Of a stretch of DNA of 64,000 bases, positions 49,171 through 61,100 are shown piece after piece. Position numbers and translations under genes: made by a program. The stretch comes from Romanomermis culicivorax (lineage: Eukaryota > Nematoda > Enoplea > Mermithida > Mermithidae): positions 434,001 through 498,000 of the forward strand of contig CAWUHX010000125.1 of the NCBI GenBank assembly GCA_963922205.1, given 5' to 3'. Position 1 is the stretch's first letter. Each line of letters begins with the position of its first letter. Below the pieces are notes generated by a model, which did not search any database, was not told the DNA's origin, and saw nothing but the letters and a program-made list of their open reading frames with translations.

Positions 49171-52100
49171 TCACACAGTTTCGCTTACAACGGGGACTTG
49201 TGGCGCGGCAACAACGGTATTATCCGAAATCGCGGTCAGACAAAGCAAAAAGCAAAAACAAAAGCAGCAAAAAGTGAACATCAAGACAACGGTGACATAA
49301 ATCGTCAACAGCAACACAAAGGTAAAGTAATACAAAACTGGATGGCAATAAATTGCGGACTTCGGATCAGTAGATGGAAAAGCGTGCGAAAAGACCCAGT
49401 GGGACCCTGAAAAATTAACAAACTTGTTGAAATGATTCTTTACATCAAAATCCAAATATATACATAAGAAGAACCGTTTTTTGCAATCCTTCAGTATAAC
49501 TTGATACTAGTTTATTAAAAATGCCCGATGGGGCAGAAAAAGAAGAATATACATGCTTGGATTGTTGCCAAGCTAGAAAAAGGAAGTGGACTTGATTTTT
49601 GAGAAGTTTGGAAAATCCATTTGGAAAATTTTTCATGTTCGTGGAAAAGTATATTCTGCAGCTTCGTGCATGTTGTCCTTCCATAGCATTTTATCAAGCA
49701 GAGTAAAATTTTTCTGGATGAAAATGATTTGCAAGTTAATGATTGACTTCACTCAAATGTGGAAAAATACTAAGTCTTTATTTGGACTGATCCGAATATA
49801 TGCCTTTAACTCTATCCGAAAAATAGTTACTGACTGGCGTATTATAGTCATTTGGTTTTTTCAACTTATGCCTGTGATTGAAAAGCGTCATTAAACACTA
49901 TAAAAAACTAGGATTAGTTGCACTAACTCATTCTGCGAATCATCTAAACACGTTTGGATTAAATGTCTGATCTTCAGTCGTGCTTCATACTGAGTACCCA
50001 GGTATTTTGGATACCTGGGTACACGGGTCAATTTCAAAAATGAAACCTGTGTGCTACCTAGGTATTCAGGTGACCTGTGTACCCGAATTTCTAACAAGAC
50101 ATTGTATGGGTAAAACACTTACATACTCCAATATTCAAGTAATTAAATATAGTACTCAGCTTGGGTATGCAAAATAGCTGGGTAACATGAGTACTATGAA
50201 GACTGGTTACCCTGTTCATAAGATTTTCGAAGTGTGATGCACTAAAGCACTAATCCTCAATTTCAGGTAATCACCATGTCAGATTATTTTCTTGCTGAAC
50301 TAACAATCCTCGCATCAGGCTTAAGATTAGCTAATACAATAGTGTAAGCCCAGGTTCAGGAATTGTAGTCTAGAAATAAAAAATTTAGGAAAATAGTGCA
50401 ATCCAACAGCTCGAGATGGGGATAATCCTGAAGACATCGAGATTATAGCAAACACTTGATATCATTGACATGTTAGTGACACTGTTGAGACAGAGGTGGT
50501 TGCTTCTTTTCGAGATTATCTTTGAGCTCGAGGTTAAACCTTTAGTAGATCCTGGTATACAGTCATTCTGCACTATCTGTAAACAGGGCAACATGATAAA
50601 GCATACAAAAATGCCTTTAAAAAGTTTTTGATTCATCCATTTACATACTACTTTGGCACAATTATCATCGCCAAACTTATGTCTCTAGATGGATGCATGT
50701 TTGATTTTACACAACACTATTCACTAATAATCATCTCTATCTCTGTGTCTGTCATGGGCAAACTTGGACACTTATGCATTTTATGACCTATCGATTTTTT
50801 TCCAAGTTTTTTAATGTGTCAAGGCCGATGTATAGTAATCCGTAATCCTGATCCTTAATCCTGAGTTCCTGATCCGATAAGGATCAGGAAAGGATAGGAC
50901 CAGGTAAAGTCGTCCTTAACGTCCCTAAATTTAAGGATCGGGACGACTACATGACAAATATTTTACAGTAAGACTAGATATTGAGATGCGTAAGTTGTAC
51001 AAATAAATACCAGACAGTAGATTTTATACATTTTATTGATCTTGTACATTATTCTGATTATTTTTTTGTTTTCGTTCACGTTGCACATGTTTACATTATT
51101 TTGTTAACGTGTTTTTTGTTTATTTGTCATATTTCAATTCCCCCTTGGTTAATTTTTTTAATTTTAAATTTTAAAACTTTTTAATTTTAAATTTTAAAAT
51201 TTTTTAGTTTTAAATCTTAAATTTTTTAAAATTTGTTTTGTTGAAATTTTGAAATTTTAAATTTTTAAATTTTATGTTTTAAATTTTTTAATCTTAAATT
51301 TTTTAATTTTATATTTTTTAATTTTAAATTTTTAAATTTTTCATTTTTCTAATTTAAAATTTTTTGACTTTAAATTTTTTAATTTTAAATTTTAAATTTT
51401 TAAATTTTAAATTTTTCAATTTTAAATTTTCCTAATTTAAAAAATTCTCAATTTAAAATGTTAAAATTTTCGAATTTTAAATTTTAATTTTTTTAATTTT
51501 AAATTTTGAATATTTTAATTTTAAATTTCAATATTTTAATTTAAAATTTTTTTAAATTAATAAAGTTTGACATTAAAGTTAATTAATTTTTTAGAGGGTT
51601 AATTTTCTAATAAACAAAAACGCTGGAATCAATCAACAAAAGCCGCAAATCTGCCGTTCTGTTGTGAACAAACACGGCTACAGTATTACAACGCGCTGTA
51701 GTTGCAAAGTATTGCACTTGCGTAAAAATGCGCATATTTCACCGAAAAACATGAAAAATCTATTTCTTAGCTGACTACTCTATCTTATCTGGTAGCAAAT
51801 TCTTAGTTTTTGCTAATTCCACTCCATTTTACATTCCAATTACCGAAAAATGTAATTAGGATTAAGCGCAAGCTGAAGCCGTTACGCATTTGATGAATAT
51901 TTACTGTAGTGTGTAGCTTCCCGGCGGATCGGTAAAAAGTACGGAAGGCTTGTACTTCGTTCCCGACGTCAGGAAAGCCATCCTTTCCTTCCCGATCAGG
52001 AAGACATCGGGAACACCCTTCCTTATCAGTTCGGGAACGCTGTCCCGATCCTGATTTCAGGATTACGGATTGCGTCAGGATCGAAAATTTAGGGAGCGAG

Positions 52101-55100
52101 CTTCCCTGACTCAGGAAAGGCCATTTTTTAAAGGATCGGGACGACTATACATCGGCCTTCAGTGTCAGGTATATACACCACATAGGTATAGGCAACGAGG
52201 ATAACTGTGATTTTCTAGAAAATGACCGGCAGTAACATGAAACCAAACGGAACGAAAATTTCCTTTTCGCTTGGTAACGTTGTGTGGGTAAATTAGCATA
52301 CCTGTACTTGGGGGGGGGGTTGGGGGGGAGACCCCCCAACTTGGCCAACCCTGTACCCAAAATCATTTCCCCCCCAACCCCCCCAGTTTGGAAAAAATTA
52401 AAAAAATTTGTAAAAAAGAATGTTTTTTGGCCTTTTTTGGGAAAAATTTCGACCGTTTTCTACCCCCCCCCCCCAAAATTTCGGATTTACCTCCCCCAAC
52501 TGGTCGGAGGTCTTACAGGTATGTAAATTAGGGATCGCGGTGGCCGCCGAATTTACCCTACCTTTAAAATTTTCCTTAGGCTTAGGCTTAGGGTACAGCA
52601 GCTGCGCCCGAAGGGCGCAGCACTGTTGAGGCTCTTCCAAATGAATAATTTGAAGAACGATGAAGAAGAAAAGGTGGACGAATATGGGTCATCATTGCAT
52701 AAGTGAAGTGAGTCATATGCAAATTTTTTCCCATAACTCTGCTTTGGCGCTTTTCCCATGCATAATTTCACTTGTTCTTTCTTCCCTTTATCATGAAAAC
52801 CCCCAAAAACCGGCATCAGAGAAATTTCGGCGTGGCCACCACCATCCCTAAAAACTCCCGTTGTGTCGATTGCATTCTGTTTCAGTGTTTTTTTGTGCCA
52901 AAACATGGTTTTTGGCACAAAAAAATTTGGAATGGCACAAAAAATTTTAAACATTTGTGCCAATTGGCACAAAATTTTTGGCTGGTCAAACATTAAATTT
53001 CCTTGATTTTTAGATGTTTTAGGGGCTAGGAATGCAAAAATTTTTCGGTGCTTCACGCCGAGTCAAACAACATGATATTTTCTTTTTCGTATACTTGACC
53101 CGAACGCGAACGATTTCTCTTCGAACAGTGTAATTAGTATCGTTGTAGCAAACTTTATAGGCTGTCAATGACTGATGAATGAAAAGAAATTCTGAATACT
53201 CTCTGTTCATTCAGTCAGATACGGATTTAAAACTGAAATTCTTACTTTTTGTGTTTGATTGATTCAGATAGAAAAATCGATATCATTGGTAATAGTACAA
53301 TGTTTCGACCGAAAATTTACACAATTTTCCACATTATTTTCTCTGGCCTTTACATTACATTGTCGTAGATATTCGTATTGGAAAATTGAATCAATATGAA
53401 TTTCCTGAACAATTCTAGAGTTATTTAAATTTTCTCAGCATTCCCTTTCTTTTTGAGTCGTCGTGAACTGTTTTCTCGCACGGTTTTTTCTTATCTCACT
53501 GACATGGTTAGCTGAAAAATAGGTAGAGCGGGATTTCTACAAAAAATTAATGCGTTAAACGTCAACTTTTTATCAAAATTTTGGCCTAAAACTTTTCTGC
53601 AGTTTTCAGTATGTTTCTAGTAGAAAAAAATTTTTTGTGCCACTGGCACAAATTTTTTTGGCCTCTTGTGCCAATTGGCACAAATGTCCATGCACAAAAA
53701 AACTGTTCTGTTCCATTCCGTTCCATCAGGAAAGGCCCGTAAAAACGACCCTTTAAGCCCTAGGCATACTTGACCGGTTTTTTGCAGCCACAAATATTGC
53801 CGCCCGTAATTGCGGGTCGGTTGCGACTCTCACATTGGCATACTTTTGTGTGGTTCCGCAAAAATGTGGAACCGGAAAACCGCAATCGTAAGCATAGTTC
53901 ACCGCAATTTCTAACCGGAAATTACTTGAGAGATGCAAGGTTGTTCATGTAGGTTAACATATCACATGCGGAAAATGAAGCATTTACTGTACATGTTGAA
54001 AATTAATGATAATTTCCTTTTTGAATTTTTCAATTCAATTCAATTTTAATTTTTTGTTCGTGCGTGTTTATGGGAGAAGCGCTATTTTTCCATGAAGTTT
54101 TTTCAACAAATGTAGAAGGAAATCAAAATTTTTTTCAACATAGGGATTTATTTGTGCAGGACAGGTTGCAATGTGCAACCATACCTGTACTTGAGGGGGG
54201 TTGGGGGAGACCCCCCCCCAACTTGGCCAACCATATACCCACCCCCCCCCAGTTTTGAAAAAATTAAAAAAATTAAAAAAAAGTGTATGTTTTTTGGCCT
54301 TTTTTGGGAAAAATTTCGACTTTTTTCGACCCCCTCCCCCCAAATTTCGGATTTACTCCCCTTCCAACTGGTCTGACCTCTTACAGGTATGTGTGCAACT
54401 TGATGGAAAATTTTGGTTACGCGGATAAATTTTTAGTTGCTCACTCTAAAATTTATATATTTGCTCAAATGCTCAATTCTATTGGAAAAACCATCAAAAG
54501 CTAGTTTTCTTATGTCATTCAATACGCGTCAAATTTAGGCTTTTAAAATTCAACTGATTGAGTTTTCGAGAAAAAATGAAAAGCTAGTGTAAGTAACCTA
54601 TTCGGTGCTTAGCGCCAAAAAAATTTGGAGTATTACGCTCCCATAAACGTTGAAACAATCACTTTTTAAGCTTATTTTTTCTTCTGCAACTGTCGATATT
54701 CGATCCAGGCCCATATTTAGAAGGGGGGAGGGAGGAATTTCCCCCCCCCCCTAAATTTTTTTTAGAATAAAATTTTCAGCAATATCGTTGTACTTATACA
54801 TCACAATTCCAAATAGCACATATAATCTAACTATAAATTATGTCGTCTTTCCTGCAAAAATGATTTTCTTTTTATTCAGTAAATTCTATAAAAATTTGGA
54901 AAATTCCCCCCCCCCCCTTTTTTTGGAAAATCCTGGATACGGGTATGGATCGATCGTGATATTCTCGCCATTGATTAAACGCAATTCAACAATTAGGCGA
55001 ACTAACAAAAATTTGGGAATTTTTTTACAAATCAGTTCCGTCTCCAAATATGGTCCAAATTGGAATTTTCGGATTCCTCATGATGCCAGCTATCTAGATC

Positions 55101-58100
55101 AATGGTCTCATGGCTCATTTTTATGTGTTTTAAAAGGAAAAATGCCGAAAAGTTTTCGGAGCTTTGAGCCGAATTTCAAATCGTCTATGATTCTCCGTAT
55201 CAGTTTTGTTGTGCGGTTGGGAAATGCTTTAAACCATTGGCATGTTATGGATGGATGTTTGACCTTGTATTGTTTTTTTGGGCATTTGAAAAAAATCAAG
55301 ATTTTAAAATTTTCTTGAAATCGTTTTGTGGTCCTCCAGAATTTTAGGCTTTCGTGAACATAACTTTTTGCATTTGGAAAATAGTTAAGACATCATCGGT
55401 ACTTCTGCAGTTTAGGTGGTACCAAATTTTTTTTATATTTTTTCGTGTCTTAAGTGTAATTCGATGCTGCTGATCACAATATGTTATTCTTTTGACCCAA
55501 ATGGTGAAACTACTCGAGATATCACGATTTTATAATTTTCGTTTTTTCATCAATTTTTTGTTTTTACATTTCAGACCCTTGATACTATTTTAACTAACAA
55601 CTTCGTTTGGAAGAGCCTCAACAGCGCTGCGCCCTTCGGGCGTAGCTGCTGTACCCTAAACCTGAGCCTAAGGAAAATTTTAATGGAAAAATAAATGTCT
55701 ACTCACTAGTCACAGAAGTCCATGCTCAAAATTAACAAACAACTGATATACAATAATTAGGCTGAAGGCCGGGAACCCAGTTATAAAATTTAGCCGAAAA
55801 GAATAACATATTCGTGATCAGCAGCATCGAATTACCCTTATGACACGAAACCCAAACTGCAGAAGTGCCACATCATCAGCATGGGAAAATAGCAGAGGTT
55901 CTTGCTGTCTGAAGAAGCCATTCAAATTCTAACATTTGTATTAAAAATTTTGTATTAAAAAGCCCATAAATTTATACTTTTTAAAGTTTAAATTATTTTA
56001 CTTATAAAATTTAGCCGAAAAGAATAACATATTCGTGATCAGCAGCATCGAATTACCCTTATGACACGAAACCCAAACTGCAGAAGTGCCACATCATCAG
56101 CATTGGAAAATAGCAGAGGTTCTTGCTGTCTGAAGAAGCCATTCAAATTCTAGCATTTGTATTAAAAAGCCCATAAATTTATACTTTTTTAAAGTTTAAA
56201 TTATTTTTTTAGATAGGTACATAAATACGACGCTTAGTACAAAAAATACGTGAAATGCGGCTTTCCGACATCTAAAGCTTCGTTGGGTTATACTCATTGT
56301 TTAAGAAGAAACAGGAGGTAAAATTTTAAAATAGGTAATGATTATCAAATTGACGCAAATCAAATTTCGGATTTTTATAAAAAAATCTGAATTTTTCTCA
56401 GTTTCTTGCTCAAAAATGCAAAATTATCGTCTGATTCCAATTGACTTCACAATAAAATTTCATTCCAAAATCATCAAAAATGCAAAATTTTCAATTTCGA
56501 TGATGAAACCAAAATTTTTTTTTAAAGTTCATACATTTATCTATCCAAAAGCAAGTCTGAATCAATTTTGGAAAATGTTTAAATTGTGGAAATTTCCCTG
56601 AATATCAAATTATTTGAATTTTTAGTACCTATCAATTAAAAAATTGTCAAAAGTGGAAAAATAATTTTCGACTATTCAAAAAACGAATTTCAGAATCGGA
56701 ATCGTTTAGAATAGCATTAAAATTTTTTTCAGATTCACTGAAAAAATACGATGACGACGTTGAAAGACGTGATTATATTTTCAATTTGGGAATGGCTTAT
56801 ATGAGAAAGGATTTTGTAAAGTCTTAAAGGCCATCGTAGCCAGTTTACGAATCGAACCAACCAATAATCAATTTTTAACTTTGAAACAAATTCGACGTGA
56901 AGTTGGTGAGCTTAAAATTCCGAATTAGTTCCACGAAAATTTTAATATTTTCTAGTGAAAATTTGTTCGAATTCTGCTTTTTAATAAGGAAAGAAGGCAA
57001 AAATTTTAAAATTTCAATATTTTTTTAAATTTTGAATGAAAAAACGGCTTTTTTTAGACATATATTCCACAAAAATCGACAAAAATTAAAATTTCAAATA
57101 ATTGTTTTTAGAAATTCAACTTTCAAATTGAAAAACCGTAAGAACTCGCCTTTTTTCAAAATTTGCAAAAATCTGGCGAAAATCTGGATTTCAGGAAATT
57201 TTTTGGATAAAATTGAGAGAAAAATTTGCTGATTGTTTTGATCGAAGCTGAAAATTGATCATTTGCTTATATAAATCTGATAAACATTTTGATTTTTTGG
57301 CCAAAAAATGCAGTTTTTTCAATCAAAGACGAAAATCTATCGTTTTTTATAGAAAATTAATCAGAACTTAATTCAAATTTTGAATGTTTGAGCAAAAAAA
57401 TGTGAAAAATTTTATGTTTTTTAATCAAAATTTTTTTAAAATAATCTTTTTTAATAGAATATCAATTAAAATCAGATTTAAATTTCAAATTGTTGAGGAT
57501 AAATATGGAAATTTACTGGTTTTTTATCAAAGTCGAAAATTTATTATTTTTTTATGGAAACTTGATTAAAATTTTGATTTTTTTGATCGGAAAAATGTAA
57601 AAAATTAGTTAGTTTTCTAGTGGAAAATTTAGTCATTTTTAATGAAACTTGGTCATAATGTGATTTAACTTTCAAATTTTTGATCGAAAATATGTGATAA
57701 ACCAGCTATTCATGAATATTTTTACTCGTTTTTTCCCAGATGCTGTTAACAATTTTTATTGTCATATTCTCTCAAATTCAACTTCTCAATTGTTCAAACG
57801 TTTTTTAGAGATGGACATTAAATTCGATAAATTTCTTGAAGACAAATGAAATTTATTGGATACTTTATGGTGGCTCACGCAAAAACGTCGCCAAAATAAG
57901 CGCCGTTGGTATATTCGTCCTGTCAAATTGGCAGTCAATACAATAATTTGATCAACGACTTACGCGATTGGCCTATGTTTCTGAACTATTTCTGGATGTT
58001 CTAGATAGATTTGATCAATTGCTCCATAAATTATTCCTCATCTTTTGGCAGACTCAAAATCGAGAATGAATTGTTTTTGTCATGTTTCATGTAATGTTGA

Positions 58101-61100
58101 ACAATAACATTTTCATTGCTTTAAATTTACAAGTTTAACCAAATAAAATACAGTGTTTTAAAGCACATTTCAATGAACACGTTTTTTATGAAACAAATGA
58201 ACATCTTCTTGAGATCAGTTTCAACATCTTCTTGAGATCAGCTTCCTCCAAAATTTACATGATCCTGATCGTCAGACAGTTTTTAGTGACCGGCCAAAAG
58301 TTTTGTGCCATTCCAAATTTTTTTGTGCCAAAAAATCATATTTTGGCACAAAAACACTGCTCAACACACTTATGTCAGCTGTCGATTTTGTATGCAATTT
58401 AGGTTTCCTTCACTTTGGTTTTTTGTTACTATGAATTTTGATAAATTCTTATAATCTGACCCAAAAATCAAACTTTTGATAAATAACTGACTGTAGAAGC
58501 ATGAATAAGTTCAGAAAAGCTCAAGCATGCATAAAAATAAGGCATATAGGTAGGATTTAAGCGAGGAAAATGACATGATGGGTCTCCACAAAAAAACAGT
58601 GATTATACCTAACGAAAGCCATAAAGTTTTTAGATTTTGACCTTCCAAAGTTCACCAAAATACATCTTTTGGGTTTGAATTCTCCAAAATTTTTTCCACA
58701 ATGAGAACCTTGCCTAAAATTTTTTTCGTTATTTCTAATTTTGTCTCCCTTCGAGTGAAAAAAATGGACGGAGTTGGTTTTTGGGAAAATTGGCCATCTA
58801 TAGTCTGTTTTTCTTCAAATGCTTCTTGATAATGAAAGTGGAAAGCAAGTAGTAATTCAGATTTTCAGGATTTTCTGATAAACAATATATCATATAGGAC
58901 TGAAAATTCGGGAGCATACTGACCTAACCTTTAACAATTTTTGGAGTGAAAAATATTAAAGTAAGAGCTGTATGTAAACGATTTTGACGACAGTACTGAT
59001 TTGTGTCATTTTTCTATTTGGAAGCATTTTATAAAAAACAGACTATAGTTGATAGCATTCAGGTATTTAGCGTTACTCAGCGCATAATTGCATATGCTGT
59101 ACCAATTGCGGCTACCGAAACCGCAAAAAGTACTCCTCTCACACTAAACTGAAATGCAGTTGCGGGTTACCACCCGCAAAATTTTTTTCCGGTTGCGGGC
59201 GGCTTGCGGGCCGCAATTTTCGAAAGCCGCAAAAAAGTGTGTGGGCCGCACTGTTTTTCGCCCATTGTGGCTAAGTATGCCTACAGCTTTAGGCTTAGGG
59301 CTGAGCGAAGCAGAGCCATGTGCGAGCGCCTAGCATGCGTCCCATTAGATTTTTTCCTGCATTTACTGGATTATACATTAGAGTTTACACTTGGGATACT
59401 TACAGTGCCAAGCGATTTTTATGGTGGGTATGCTCAGTTTTGCTGCTTACCATGTTCGACCTTCGAGGCTTTAAGTTAGAGGATGTCTATTTGCAAGCAA
59501 CACCCAATGAAGACACCGCAATATCACGATGCCAAGAACGAGATTTGTTATGGCAGTATCCACAATGCTGAACCTGCGGTCAGCTTATGATTTTTCGTGG
59601 ACTACCAAAGTTGCTAAGACTATGTCTCTGAAGTGTAGATAGTGTAAACTAATGTTGGTGTAGAGATGACTATGTGCACCAAAGTAAGGGGAAGTACAGT
59701 ATATTGCGTGGTCATTTATCTACTAAGTTCTTAAGCTTAGGGCAGAGAGGAGCAGAGCCTCACAGGCAGGTGTGTGTTGCCCATCCCCTTGGAGGTTTTT
59801 CTGTATTTACTGGATTTCACATTCAAGTTTACACTTTCATACTTACAGTGTCAAAAATATTTTTAGCAAGGGTGGTGGGGGACAGTGCTTGTGTTCCTTA
59901 TTCAAAAACTAGCTAGCCTAGGTTGCATAATACATACACGCTGTATGTACTTTACACATTAAAAAACTAGCTAGCGTATGTTGCCTATACATACACGCTG
60001 TATATATATATTAAATACACGCTGTATATGAAAGTAGAGATGCATGGGAAGAATTTTCGAGATAAAAAGCAAAAAATTATTTTCCCAAAATTTTCAATTT
60101 TTCTAATTTTTGCCGAAAAAACCTGTTTTTTCATATGTTTTTAGATTTTTAAAAAGTTCAATTGAATTTTTCCAGTGGCCAGCCAGGGGTATCCAGAGTC
60201 TTTGTGGAAGGGTTTAATCCTCCATCCTATATGCATCAATGGTTGGTGGGTGTGCTGACGTACTCAGCTGCAGAACATACTTTTCCACGGACATGAAAAA
60301 TTTTCGAATGAGAAAGAATAAAAATCCAATATTACAAAAGTGGATTTTTCAAACTTCAACACAAGTTCTCAAAAATCAAGTCCACTCCTTTTTCTAGCTT
60401 GGCAACTATGCAAGCAAGTATATTTTTTCCATCGGAGCATTTTTAATAAACTAAGTCCACCTCTTTTTAGTGGGCCTCAACCATGCGTGAAAACCTTCAT
60501 AGAATCACATTGAAGTTCTAAATTTGGTCATCTTCGCATCAAAGGAACAATAAAAACAATGTTTCACTTTCTATAAAAGTAAAAGGTGTGTAAACTGCAT
60601 AGTAAAATACGTTGTAAACAGATAGTAAAATGACCAAATCTGTTGAATTCCCCATTATCATGAACCCTCAACCCAAAAAATCGCAGAAATACTTTTGTTT
60701 ACACAAAGGACAATTTTTTGTGTAAAAGGACTGCGTCAATTGAATTACCCATGGTCTGAAACCCCTTCCCTAAAAAATCGCGGAAATACGTTTGTTTACA
60801 CACAGGATGATTTTTTGGGTGACGTGACTGCATCCATCGAATTCTCCATAGCCGAAAACCCCTCCCCCCAAAAAATCGCAGAAATGCATTTGTTTACACT
60901 CAAGATAACTTTTGTGTAAAGTGGCCGCACCCGTTTAATTTCCCGCGGTCGATTCCCCACTTTGATCACTCATATAATTTGACCAAAGCGATATTTTCAA
61001 AAAATAAAAAAAGCGTTTCTAGTGGACATTTGATAGATGCAAGGGTAAAAGTATCATTCATTGAGGAACCTGCAGCAACTTGGAGCCCATTAAAAACACG

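Noticed and set aside
52553..53056. 167-codon minus-strand frame
   Set aside because: It runs through the hairpin repeat at 52555-52640 and into the E element, so it is a transposon shadow.
54788..55318. 176-codon plus-strand frame
   Set aside because: It begins in a G/C-tract repeat shared with about 39900-40050 and shows no protein signature. The length is plausible by chance in this region.
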